This document shows, piece after piece, positions 1-10,996 of a DNA stretch of 64,000 nucleotides (its first letter is position 1; every line of letters begins with the position of its first letter). Under the pieces are notes generated by a model. That model saw only the letters and a list, made by a program, of their open reading frames with translations. It was not told the origin of the DNA and ran no database searches. The stretch comes from Ricinus communis (taxonomy: Eukaryota; Streptophyta; Magnoliopsida; Malpighiales; Euphorbiaceae). The stretch lies in NCBI RefSeq assembly GCF_019578655.1, contig NC_063262.1, positions 15,321,582 to 15,385,581 on the forward strand. The letters are read 5' to 3'. A program made the translations under genes and the position numbers.

Positions 1-589
1 TAAATTGCTCCGTATAGATTATTTTTACATCAGAAATTTCTTGTCTTTTAATAAAACTAACTATTACCTTTTTCATCCAAAGTCAAGGTAGTTAATACTA
101 AATTGGTAAAAAAAAATTTGTCTTAATCATTAAGTCTTTTAATTTAATCATAATAAAACTTAAACATTTTAAGAATATTTAGATTTAGCAAAATATTATA
201 AATTTATATAATTTACTTTTAAATCATTAAATTAAAATAAATAATTAAATAGTATTTTTTAACAATTTATTTATTAATTATATTGATTTTCAACTTGCAA
301 GGAAACTTTAATAAAAATATAGGGATTAATTTATATATTACATCAAAAGTCAAGAGACAAATAGTAAAAAACTAAATCTAATTAATGATTATTTAAAAAA
401 AATTTCTGATGGAATGACTTCTTAGTATAAATTACAAAATAGAAAGGTAAAAATATAACTTTTAAATTTAAGGAGTAACTAGTATAATATAGAAAAATGT
501 AGGGGGTAAATAATAATTATCACTAATATTAATTGTAAACAATCATTTCCCAACATATAACATATATCATACACTATATACATGTTAAT
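1..589. other. AT-rich intergenic DNA, no gene
   Basis: No coding frame of any length, no recognisable RNA gene and no clear transposon boundary was found here. The sequence is very rich in A and T with short homopolymer runs. Short pieces such as ATTTCTGATG recur in inverted orientation near both ends (about 31 and 405), which could be the worn ends of an old inverted-repeat element, but the match is too short to call. Confidence 0.6.
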
Positions 590-1313
590 GGACAAAGGGT
601 TAATTTGCCTCCTAAACTTATGTCTATAAGTCAAATACACTCGATTTGAATTTTTTCAATAAATAGCTCATTGAACTTATGTCCAATGATCAAATACATA
701 TTTAAATTTTTTCAGTAAATAGCTCCATGGACTTATATCCAAGAGTCAAATACATCCAATTTAAACTTTTTTAAAAAGTAAAATAACATTATATTTTTAG
801 GTTTTAATTGAATTATTAAAAATAAAAAATAATATTTAATTAATTAATTTACTTATACAATATCTAGTGACGCGTTATACAAGAGTGTACTTGAGAAAAT
901 TTAAAATTTAGATTTAATTGACACAAATAAGTCAAATTTTAAATTTTTTAACAAATAGATTTATAACTTGTCATTTTTGGGTCAATTAAATCTGAATTTT
1001 AAATTTTACGAAACACGCTCTTATACAATGCGTCATTAGATATTGTATCAGTAAATTGATGGAATATATATTATTTTTAATTTTTATAACTCAATTAAAA
1101 TATAAAAATCTAATGTCTTTCACTTTCTTAAAAAGTTTAAATTGGGTGTATTTGATATTTGGACACAAGTTTAGGAGATTATTTGGTAAAGTAATTTACA
1201 TTGGGTGTGTTTAACCCTAGACATAAGTCCAGGAGGCTATTCGTTGAAAAAGTTTAAATTGGATGTATTTAATCTTTAGACATAAGTTTAGGGGGCAAAT
1301 TAACCCTTTATCC
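590..1313. mobile_element. Foldback MULE-type MITE
   Basis: The left arm begins GGACAAAGGGTTAATTTGCC and the right arm ends with its near-exact reverse complement (GGCAAATTAACCCTTTATCC, ending 1313). The inverted similarity runs through almost the whole element, so the single strand could fold into a hairpin of about 360 bp per arm. Each arm holds three imperfect tandem units of about 60 bp built around ACTTATGTCC and a TCAAATACA box. The flanks carry ACATGTTAAT (580-589) and ACATATTAAT (1314-1323), a 10 bp target duplication with one mismatch. That length is typical of Mutator-like (MULE) elements. There is no transposase, so the element is non-autonomous. Confidence 0.8.
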
Positions 1314-1323
1314 ACATATTAAT

Positions 1324-2692
1324 TGTTACAATTATTTTTCATTATTATAATTCTAAAGGCAATCAAGAGGGAGGTGAATTGGTTGAAAATAAAACCCAAA
1401 AACAAACTTAAACCAAAAATAGAAAATGAAGCACAACTCACAACATCAAGAATTTATAGTGGTTCGACCAACTCTTGCCTACATCTCCTCAAGAATCTTC
1501 TTGAGATTTCCACTATCAAATAGAATTACAGATCTAACTCTATTTGTGTTCTTTAACAAGGCTAAGAACAAATCCAAGTGTTTTTCCAAAAGCTTACATT
1601 CTAACCCAAGTCTTTTCCTAGTCTCACATTCTAACCGAATTTAAGATATTTAATCTTAGTTACAAGAGCTTTTAATCCCTTACCTAAACACTCAATCTAC
1701 TTTTTAAGCTTTGAATACAAGAATTAAACACTTAACTTGCAAAAGATTCAATCACAAGCTTGAACATTTAATACAATATAAAAAGATGGAGATTTTGAGT
1801 TGTTGAGAGTAAATACATAATAGGGGCTTAAAGTAAATACTCTTTTTTAACCTAGAACACTTAGAAATGATGTTTAAATATTTTTAAGTAAAATATAATC
1901 ATTGCACCCTCATTAAATGCAAAAATAATCATTTCTGTGACTGTCATAAATGCAGCTTCATGGGGTGTAAACAATTCTTCATGGCTATGAATCATTAGCG
2001 CGAATAACAGATTTGAAAAGCTGGAAGCCATTATGGCCGTGAATAATTCTTCACGGCCTTGAAAATTGCTTTCACAGTTGGAAACTTTTCTTCACGGCTG
2101 AGAACTCTAGTTTCATGGTTTGGAAACTTTGGTCGTGAGCTCTTATGTGATTTCTTAAAAATCTGGAGAGTCTCCATCATTCACGAGTGTGAACATCACT
2201 GGCGTGAATATCTTCTTCATGAGTGTGAACATGTTCTTCACCTTTGGAAAGATTTGTTCACAGTTGGAAATTCGTGTTCACGACTTGAGAACCTTCCTTG
2301 TGAATCCTCCTGTGGTTTCTTCAAGTTTTAAGGAGGATATCGTTTTTCACGGGCATGAATTATTCTTCACGGTTGGGAATATCTCCTTAAGAGCTTGGAA
2401 ACTTTTCCCGTGAGCTCTTTTGTAGTGTCTTCTAATTTCGAGGGAGAGATCATTTTCACGGGTGTGAATTCTCTTTTTCACGACTGGGAATGATGTCGTG
2501 CACGCTACTGTCCTTTTTGCTATTTAAGGCAAGAACTCTTTATGCTTGGAAAACTGAAGTTTCACGGGCATGAATATGCTCTCTCTTAGAAGAATCAATT
2601 ATCTTTCCTAGCACATGTACACTCAAACATAAAATTAGTCATTCTTAATTGTTTGTAATCATCAAAATAGGATTAATAACCCTCAAGGTTCA
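1324..2692 (-). repeat. LTR of SIRE/Maximus-like copia element
   Basis: Read on the minus strand, a purine tract (AAAAAGGGGGAGAA, complement of about 2697-2710) is followed by a TGAACC start at 2692. The opposite end, around 1324, reads ATTGTAACA after a stretch complementary to GAGGGAGGTGAATTGG, a layout common at the end of SIRE-type LTRs. The body (about 1960-2565) is full of repeated TTCACGG / CCGTGAA motifs spaced about 35-40 bp apart. The lower boundary is inferred, since the second LTR and the target duplication of this element are not in the window. It lies directly against the target duplication of the neighbouring MITE. Confidence 0.55.
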
Positions 2693-2869
2693 ATATTCTC
2701 CCCCTTTTTAAAGGTGATAAACAATTATTTTAAAATTGATTTCTCCCCCTTTCAAAAGGAGTTTATGCTTATGATATCTTAAGAGTTTAAATAACTTATT
2801 CAAGAATTGTAATTAAATCATTAAGATCAAAGAGAGCCACAGTATCAATCATAGTTAAGAAAGATCATT
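2693..2869 (-). other. Polypurine tract and 3' untranslated part of copia element
   Basis: On the minus strand this segment holds two purine-rich runs: one directly next to the LTR (about 2697-2710), and another at about 2742-2762 that includes AAAGGGGGAG. The LTR-proximal one is the likely plus-strand primer site. The segment ends at the CATTT target site into which the Athila element inserted and resumes at 15608. Confidence 0.55.
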
Positions 2870-2874
2870 CATTT

Positions 2875-4137
2875 TGATATAGATTATTCTATGCATGTTT
2901 ATTGACTGTTTATCAGTCATTTATTCGTGTGTTTGAGTCATATTTATTCCTGTTTGATCGCACTTTGGTATGTTTATGAGTTTTTCAGGTTTTCGGACTC
3001 CTTGATGGGAAATTGATTGATTTTCGGGCAGAAACCAAGCTATTTGGATGACTTACGCATATTCGATGTTTGTCGGATTCGATTCCTTATTGGTACGCAT
3101 TTCGAGGCTTTTGCACGGGCCGTGGCACGGGCTATGGTACTTTTGCTATAAGTAGGCGCACGTAAAACGAGACAGGATTTCGCTTCTAACTTTTAGACTT
3201 CTCTGCGCGCGCGACCCCTCACTTCTACACCTCTGTTCTTGAAATTTTGGGAGATTCAAGCAAAAATTGAAGGTTCTAGACGATTGATTGAGACATCCGA
3301 GATCTATACTTGAGGTTGGTTTCAGAGTTGGTGCTTGCAACATTTCCACTCTGATTCGAGAGAAAAGGGGTTACATGTTTTATTTCCTTTTCTGTTGTTT
3401 ATATCCTTTTGTATTTGTTTCTTTTATTATGAGTAGCTAGGGCTGCCGAACCCATTGGGGTTCACCTTTGTTGATGGATTGTGTTTAGTTATTAGATTTT
3501 TATTTTCCATTCTTGTAATCTCCTTGCTATTCAGTAATAAAGTTTGATTCAGTTAATTTGAGATGTTGAATTAATTATCCTTTGGGTTGTTTCTTGACAT
3601 TGAGAAATGCTTGTTACAACTGAAATTTGAATAGTAAGAACTGGTAGTTAACATTTAGAGATAAAGTTAAGTTATTCGCCGGATTAAGAATTAACAACTC
3701 TTAATAGTTCTAAATAACGCTTAATGCTAATCTGTAATAATCTGATAGGAAGAGATTCCATTAGGTTAGTGCAGGTTTAGGAACTGGATGAGCTCGAGAG
3801 AGGAACCGAGTTCGATTCAGGATTTAGGCACATAAAAGCAAGATTGGTAATTTATAAAACTAACCTTAGAATTACATCACTTAGGTCCCCTTTGGGTTTG
3901 TTTCTCTTGTTGCGGTTGTCTTTCGATTGTTAGTTGCTGTTCATTTATTTATTTGCATTCATAGTCATTAGTTAGTTAATTTAGACTTCTCACACCCTAT
4001 TTCAGAATAGATAACATAGCGAACAGTAGTAACTCTAGGTTCACCCGATCTCCAAGGACACGACCTTATACTCACTAGTGTTAGGCCACATCGATAGGTT
4101 CACTACCTTAGGTGCAGGTTGCATCAGTAGCCCATCA
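2875..4137 (+). repeat. 5' LTR of Athila A
   Basis: Matches 14305-15602 along its length and begins TG and ends CA. A palindrome-rich GC patch (GCACGGGCCGTGGCACGG, about 3114-3131) sits in the upstream part. Relative to the 3' LTR it lacks about 38 bp near 3250, where the 3' copy has extra sequence between two TTTGGGAGA-like repeats. That is consistent with a small repeat-mediated deletion after insertion. Confidence 0.92.
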
Positions 4138-4143
4138 AGTTTT

Positions 4144-4161
4144 TGGCGCCATTGCTTGGGA
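4144..4161 (+). other. Primer binding site, tRNA-Asp type
   Basis: TGGCGCCATTGCTTGGGA lies six bases inside the 5' LTR. It resembles the complement of the plant tRNA-Asp 3' end (TGGCGCCGTTGCCGGGGA), the usual primer of Athila and related elements, with a few changes from decay. Confidence 0.8.
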
Positions 4162-4288
4162 ACCATAACGGTGAACTATAGTGAATTATTTTTGTGTTAC
4201 TTTAGTCATTATTTGTTTATTTATTTATTCTTTAATTTATTATTTTTGTTGATTGGTGGTTGTTTGGATTGTCGGTTTTAGATAGTTT

Positions 4289-5632
4289 ATGACCAAGAGC
4301 TCTAACCCTGATCCCATAGAACCCTTATCTGACCCGGAGCGCTCTCTCAGATTATTGAGACGACATTTGCAGGCAGTTGAGGAGTAGGTCAGAGTTACAA
4401 TTCAGGTTCATAGAGCTAACGTGATGGAGAACCACAACCCCCAGGCTGATGACGATCAAAGGACGATGTACGAGTTTGCTCGACCATCTTTGGATGGGAC
4501 GAAAACTAGTACGTCAGACCTCCTGTAGTGGCCAATAATTTTGAGATAAAGGCCAATGTTATCTAGATGATCCAGTAGAGCGTGCAGTTTGGAGGATTGC
4601 CCAGCGAGGACCCTAATGCACATATTTTCAACTTTTTAGAGATTTATGACACATTCAAGATAAATGGAACAACTGATGACGCCATTCGGCTGAGATTGTT
4701 TCCATTTTCCTTGAGGGACAGAGCAAAGAGATGGTTGCAATCTCTTCCACAGCAGACAATTACTACCTGGAAGGCATTGGCCGAAAAATTTATCTATAAG
4801 TATTTTCCTCCCGCTAAAACTGCTAAACTTAGAAATGACATATCTTCTTTTGTGCAGTTTGATAATGAGAGCATGTATGATGCATGGGAGAGGTTTAAAG
4901 ATCTTTTGAGATGCTGCCCACATCATGAACTGCCAGTGTGGATGCAGGTTCAGACCTTCTACAGCGGGTTAAACTTTACGCGAGGCAGATGGTGGATCTG
5001 CAGTAGGTGGAGCGCTAAACAGTAAGATGCCCGAGCAGGCTCAGAACTTGATAGAGGAAATGGCCATGAACAATTATCAGTGGCAATCTTCTAGGAGCCG
5101 ACCAGGACGACAGGGAGTGGTCAACCAAGTGGATTCTACAACAGCCTTGGCAGCTCAGGTGGAGCTTCTAGCCAAGAAGATTGACCAACTCCAGATGCCG
5201 GTTCATGCAGCGAACGCTGGCTGCGAGTTTTATGATGGCCCGCATTACAGTGCGAACTATACTGCGGGAGGAATGTTTACTTCATCTTCTTCTATTTTCC
5301 CATATGTTTCTACTGTGTCTTCTGATGTTGAGCAGGTTGATTATATGGGGAATGCCCCAAGGCAGCAGAACAACCCTTAGAGCAACACATACAATCCTGG
5401 GTGGCCCAATCATCCCAACTTCGGTTGGAGGAACAATAATACCCAGGGTTCACCAGGTTTTCAGAGACTTTATCAGTAGCCACAGTAACAGCCAGCTGGG
5501 CCTGCACAAGCTCCTCCTCCACCAAAAAAGAAGTCAAATTTAGAGGAGCTTATGATGAAGTTCGTGACGTCTACAAAGACGAGATTCCAGTAGACTGATA
5601 GTGCACTTAGGAATCAGCAGGCCTCGATTCAG
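4289..5632 (+). pseudogene. Athila A gag (capsid) remnant
   Basis: The ATG at 4289 opens a reading frame matching the start of the sister element's gag at 25318 (MTRSSN.. there, MTKSSN.. here). The capsid-like retrotransposon gag domain is clearest at about 4582-5000, with motifs [20 protein letters not shown] and [12 protein letters not shown]. Gag proteins package the element RNA into virus-like particles. Stops interrupt the frame at about 4386, 5023 and 5378, and frames change between 4500 and 5030. A proline/glutamine-rich tail follows at about 5390-5530. No clear zinc knuckle was seen, in line with Athila gag. Confidence 0.85.
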
Positions 5633-5635
5633 AAC

Positions 5636-6606
5636 TTGGAGACTCATATTGGCCAGATTTCTAAGATGCTTTCAGAAAGACCCTCAGGATCGCTCCCTAG
5701 CACTACAGAGTCAAAACCGATGGAGCATTGCAAGGCTATCACCTTGCGATCAGGTAAGCAATTGTCTGGTTCTTTGCCTTTAACTGATAAGAATGATATG
5801 ATTGTGCAAGACGAGCCAGCTAAGGAAGGACTAGAGCCTGAGGTGGTGGAGATTGAGAGGAAAAAAGAAGACAAGCAAAAGAGCCCTGTGCGGGAGTATC
5901 AGCCCCCGGTTCCATATCCTGCGAGGTTGAGGCAGGATAAGGTGAAAAAGCAATACAGTAAGTTTCTTGACTTGTTTAAGCAGCTGAAAATTAACTTACC
6001 TTTTGTCGAGGCAATTTCGCAGATGCCGAAGTATGCCAAGTTCTTAAAGGAGATTTTTAGCAACAAGAGGAAGTTGGAGGATCTTGGTCAAGTAGTACTT
6101 AATGAGGAGTGTTCAACTATTCTCCAGAATAAGATGCCACTCAAGCGACGAGATCCAGGGAGTTTTACTGTCCCTTGTGTGATTGGCGATTTGCCAATTA
6201 GTGGTGCATTGACCGATTTAGGAGCTAGTATTAATTTGATGCCCACTAGTTTGTTTGCTAAGTTAGGATTACATGAACCCAAGCCTACTAGGATGAGCGT
6301 TCAGTTAGCTGATAGGACTGTTAAGATTCCTAGAGGTATTGTTGAGGATGTACTTGTGAAGGTGGATAAATTTATCTTTCTTATGGACTTTGTGGTGATG
6401 GATATGGAGGGTGAGAGCACTGTGCCTCTTATCCTAGGTAGGCCTTTCTTAGCTACATTGAGGGTTGTTATCGATGTAAGCGATGGAATCTTAAGCTTAG
6501 AGTTGATGATGAGACCATTACTTTTGACCTAGCCACTTCTATGAGACAGTCACTAGACAATGATAATGCTGTGTATTCTGTTGATGTGATTGATGATGTG
6601 GTTGAG
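5636..6606 (+). pseudogene. Athila A linker and aspartic protease remnant
   Basis: An open stretch of 298 codons (5636-6532) holds the gag-pol linker (ITLRSGK, then a KYAKFLKE motif) followed by a retropepsin-like protease. The catalytic triad region reads DLGASINLMP (from about 6215), where many retropepsins have DTGA or DSGA. The flap/C-terminal motif ILGRPFLA lies at about 6430-6453. The protease would cleave the gag-pol polyprotein. A frame change after 6490 breaks the join to pol. The KYAKFLKE segment is the piece reused in the tandem repeat at the end of the window. Confidence 0.85.
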
Positions 6607-6626
6607 TCCTATTTGCAAGAAATGTT

Positions 6627-7667
6627 ATGTTTGACCCTTTGCAGGTAGCATTAGGTGAGGATGAGGAGGAGTTGTCCAACGAGCAAGTGTTGGAGCAACT
6701 CACTGTTTTATTGGCTTCTGAGCCGAGCTTGTCAACTAATTCTTATCTTTTTCTTGACAGGTCTAGAGTGCAGAAGGTAAAGACTTCATTCAAGGACCCA
6801 CTAGTTTTAGAATTGAAGAAGTTACCGAGCCACTTGATTTATGCCTTCTTGGATGAAGAGAAGCGCTTACCAGTGATCATAGCAGCTTATCTGACTCCCG
6901 AAGAACAAGCCATGCTTTTGGAAGTTCTAAGGAAGTACAAGAAGGCCTTTACCTTCAAGATAGCTGACATCCCAGGCATAAATTCAAGTTTTTGCTCTCA
7001 TAAGATCTTGTTGGAGGACAGTTTCAGGCCGGTTGTTCAGCCTTAGAGACGGGTCAACCAGAACATGAAAGAAATGGTGAAGAAAGAGGTAATTAAACTT
7101 CTTGATTCAGGTTTGATCTATCCCATTTCTGACAGTTCGTGGGTGAGTCCTGTGCAGGTTGTGCCCAAGAAAGGAGGCATGACGGTGGTAAGGAATGAGA
7201 AGGATGAGTTGATCCCGACTCGGACGGTAACAGGCTTCCGAGTTTGCATTGATTATAGGAGGCTTAATGATGCAACTCGGAAGGATCATTTCCCTCTTCC
7301 TTTCATTGATCAGATGATTGATTGTTTGGCAGGTCACATATTTTATTATTTTTTTGATGGTTTTTCAGGTTATTTCCAGATTCCTATTGCACTTGAGGAC
7401 CAAGAGAAGACTACTTTCACCTGCCCCTATGGGACGTTCGCTTACAGATGGATGCCATTCAGGCTGTGTAATGCACCGACTACATTTCAGCGGTGCATGA
7501 TGGCTATCTTCAAGGACATGATCGAGGAGTCTATGGAGGTATTTATGGATGACTTCTCCGTTTTTGGTGATTCTTTCTCTCTTTGTTTGGCAAATCTTGA
7601 GCGCATGTTAGCTAGGTGTATTGAGGCTAACTTGGTATTGAACTGGGAAAATGTCATTTCATGGTGA
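6627..7667 (+). pseudogene. Athila A reverse transcriptase remnant
   Basis: 6627-7046 is the pol N-terminal connector, ending in a stop just before the RT. 7065-7667 carries the polymerase palm and fingers: FRVCIDYRRLNDAT, DHFPLPFIDQM, FSGYFQIPI, and the active-site box VFMDD (gypsy form of YMDD). The enzyme copies element RNA into DNA. A premature stop at 7044 and a frame change at about 7661 inactivate it. It aligns by eye closely with the minus-strand copy at 21976-22650. Confidence 0.9.
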
Positions 7668-8440
7668 GAGAGGGGATTGTGTTAGGGCATAAGATCTCTC
7701 AGGCTGGGATAGAGGTGGACAGTGCTAAGATAGAGGTTATATCTAACTTACCTCCTCCTAATTCTATTAAGGCAGTTAGGAGTTTTCTAGGCCATGCAGA
7801 GTTTTATAGGAGATTTATTAGAGATTTCTCTAAAATTGCTAGGCCTCTTACTCAGTTATTAGTTAAGGATGTACCTTTTATTTTTAATGATGCATGCTTG
7901 GCTGCTTTTGAGTTACTTAAGAAACTTCTGGCTACAGCCTCGATCATGGTTTCGCCTGATTGGGGGCTACCTTTTGAGTTGATGTGCGATGCTAGTGATT
8001 ATGCAGTTGGAGCTGTGCTTGGACAGAGGATTGAAAAGAATTTCCAACCCATTTATTATGCTAGTAAGACTTTGACAGGAGCCTAGGAGCACTACACCAC
8101 CATAGAGAAGGAGTTGTTAGCTGTTGTTTATGCCTTCAACAAGTTTAGATCGTACCTCGTTCTCTCAAAGACCATTGTCTTCGCAGACCACTCGGCATTG
8201 AGGTACTTATTCCTGAAAAATGATGCAAAACTGAGATTGATTCGGTGGATTCTTTTATTATAGGAATTTGATATTGAGATCAAGGATAAGAAGGGCGCGG
8301 AGAATCTAGCAGTGGACTATTTATCGAGATTGGAGAATCCTCACTTGGATGCACTTGATGAGACAACCATAGACGATCGATTTTCAGAGGAGCAATTATA
8401 TGTCACTCAGGTATTCACTGATACTCCCTAGTTTTCAGAT
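7661..8440 (+). pseudogene. Athila A RT thumb and RNase H remnant
   Basis: Continues RT in another frame with VRSFLGHAEFYRRFI (thumb), then RNase H with the typical [24 protein letters not shown], and further on [13 protein letters not shown] and LSRLEN segments. RNase H removes the RNA strand during reverse transcription. Stops at about 8084 and 8262 and others interrupt it. Confidence 0.85.
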
Positions 8441-8445
8441 TATGC

Positions 8446-9735
8446 TTTACTATTTGGTTGCTAGGGTTCTACCAAAGGGTATGGCTTATCAGCAAAAGAA
8501 GAAATTCTTTGTTGATTTGAAATACTACATTTGGGAAAATCCCTTTCTATTTAGAGTGTATGCAGATCAGGTGATTCGCCATTGTGTGTATGGCGAAGAG
8601 ACTCTCCAAATATTGAGGCACTGCCATGAGAGACCCACTGGAAATCATCAAGCGGCAAACCATACAGCGAGGAAGGTGCTAGAGGCAGGATTCTATTAGC
8701 CTACGCTCTTCCAAGACGCACGAAAATTCGTTCAGGTTTGTGATGCTTGTCAACACGCATCTCTTCTTGTGATGAGATGCCCCAAACTAGTGTGCAAGTT
8801 GTTGAGATTTTTGATGTTTGGGGCATCGACTTCATGGGACCCTTTCCCTCTTCATATGGTAATAAGTATATTCTGGTTGCTGTTGAGTACTTTTCTAAGT
8901 GGCCTGAAGCTTAGGTTGTGACCACTGATGATGCCAGGGTTGTTTGTAGGTTCCTTAAGCGATTATTTGTAGGTTCCTTAAGCGATTGTTTGCTAGGTTT
9001 GGCACACCTAAGGTGCTTATTAGTGATAGAGGAACACATTTCTGCAATGCCCAATTAGATAAGGTACTTAAGCGGTACGGGGTTACTCAACAGTTCTCTA
9101 CTCCCTATCACCCCCAGACTAGTGGGCAGGTTGAGGTAACTAATAGGGGTATTAAGCGTATTTTAGAGAGAACCGTTAGTACTAGTAGGAAGGATTGGGC
9201 TCTTAAGTTGGATGATGCATTATGGGCGTTTAGGACTGCTTTTAGGACATCTATAGGTTTTACACCCTATCGTCTTGTTTATGGAAAGTCATGTCATTTG
9301 CCTGTTGAGTTAGAGCATAGGGCACTTTAGGCCCTTAGGACTTGTAACTTTGATATTGATTCTGCAGGTAAAGAGCGACAGTGGCAGCTGAGTGAGTTAG
9401 ATGAGTGGCGCCAGCAGGCGTATGAAAACTCGTTAACTTACAAAGCAAGGATGAAGAAATGGCATGATCAAAGAATTCGTAGGCCTAAGGAGTTTCAGGT
9501 CGGGGATCGAGTGTTGCTGTACAACTCTCGCCTTCGTATGTTTCCTGGAAAGCTGCAGAGTCGTTGGTCTGGACCATTTCAGGTGAGACAGGTCTTTCCG
9601 TATAGAGTGGTAGAGTTGCATCATCCCGAGAAGGGAGATTTCAAGGTGAATGGCCATCGGTTGAAGCTTTACCATGGTAACTCATTGGATAGTGAGCAAC
9701 GAGTTGACCTGGCTTTGTATGCACAGGAAGGTTGA
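8446..9735 (+). pseudogene. Athila A integrase remnant
   Basis: An HHCC zinc-binding region lies at about 8600-8750 (HCHERP, then CDACQ). The catalytic core begins near 8815 (first Asp in DFMGPF), with the second Asp in SDRGTHFCN (about 9019) and the Glu in GQVEVTNRG (about 9126-9152). The C-terminal domain ([14 protein letters not shown]) runs to 9735. A 23 bp tandem duplication (8943-8965 and 8966-8988) shifts the frame inside the core, and stops at about 8911 and 9328 add further damage. Integrase would insert the DNA copy into the genome. Confidence 0.88.
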
Positions 9736-10996
9736 TCCGGATGAGTCAAGCTTAGGACTCAGCAAAAATAAGCACTTTTGTACATTCGACTTTGTTTATA
9801 CTTTCACATTTTTGTTAGTTTTTGTTATTTCGTTATTTTCTTTTGACTTTATTCATTTTGGTTTGCTTGATTATTTATATGTTTAGTGTTACTCTTTTAA
9901 CTTGTTTTGATTCCTCTGTTTCGAAGTTTTTGAGTATATTTGGTGTCGGGAAGAATATTTTTATTTGTTACAGGTGATTTGGATCGTATTCCGTGCAATT
10001 TCAGGCCCGTTTGCATGTTCGGGACCGTGCACGGTCCATGCATATTGGCACGGCCTGTGCATATTCGCACAGCCCGTTGCACGACCTATGCATATTTAAA
10101 TGAACCCTATTTAAACGAGGTTTTTCACATCTTTTCACTCTTTTGGCTGATTTTCTCTTCTTCCTAACTCTTTCTCTACTCTTCTACTTCTTGTTAGAGA
10201 CAATCCAAGTAATTTCATGTTTTTCATTTAATTTTTCTTATTTTTGTTCCATTTTTGTATGATTTTCTATCCATTCTTCTTGTACTTTTGTTAATTTTCA
10301 CATTATTTCTCTCCTGTTCTAGCTTACTTTCCCACAAATTATATTTTCTTTTGATTCTTCATCTCAAGTATATCATCTCATTCCACTCTTTATTTATTTT
10401 CCGTTGCAATTTCTTACTTTAGTACCTATTCTATTGTTTATTTTGGTTCATTTGCTTTATTTCAATTATGTTATGCTTCTCTTTACTTCTTTATTTTTGT
10501 ATTTTCAATTTTTACTTTGTTTTCGTATCCCTGTTTCATTTTTGTATTTTGAGTTTATTCCATTTTTTTTTCAATTGTGTTCCTTTTTATTAATTCTGTC
10601 CTCATTTTGTTTTTATTGTGCTTTTCTATTTTCTGTTAATTATTTTAATTCTATTTTTCACTTCTTTATCTACTCTTTTTCTTTCACTAGTTTTTATGTG
10701 TGTTTTTATTGTTCTCCGATTCTATTATTTTTTTTTACATTCTTCGTTGCTCGCTATGTCAGTGGACACAGAATCTTGGATGTGCTGAAATGCCATTAGG
10801 TATTATATCTGTTATTATCTGTTTTCTCTTCTCCCCCTCCACTCTAAATTTTCAGTCTTGCAGGATTTCGGCGGTTAACAACCAACCCGTTATACTGCCG
10901 AATTTCTGTCAAATTTTGTGTAAATTGAACATGCATGATTGATTATAGTGTTTTGCTACTTATTTTATTATTTGACATTGCATTTTATCAGGTAGC
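9736..10996 (+). other. Post-integrase spacer with palindromes and a pyrimidine-rich tract
   Basis: Non-coding spacer between integrase and the env-position ORF. At about 10019-10087 it carries interleaved GC palindromes (CCGTGCACGG, GGCACGGCC, GCACAGCCCG). From about 10130 to 10740 the plus strand is overwhelmingly T and C, so apparent open frames there are compositional. In env-bearing retroelements this is where a splice acceptor for a subgenomic RNA would lie. A CAG at about 10860 after the pyrimidine tract is a candidate, by inference only. Confidence 0.6.

Noticed and set aside
4636..4926. Antisense 96-codon frame in gag
   Set aside because: It is the shadow of the Athila gag on the opposite strand; the same shadow appears at 24534-25034 and 54991-55410.
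10404..10799. 131-codon hydrophobic open frame that could look like a membrane protein
   Set aside because: The Phe/Leu/Ser content follows from a T-rich tract; there is no start context or conserved motif.
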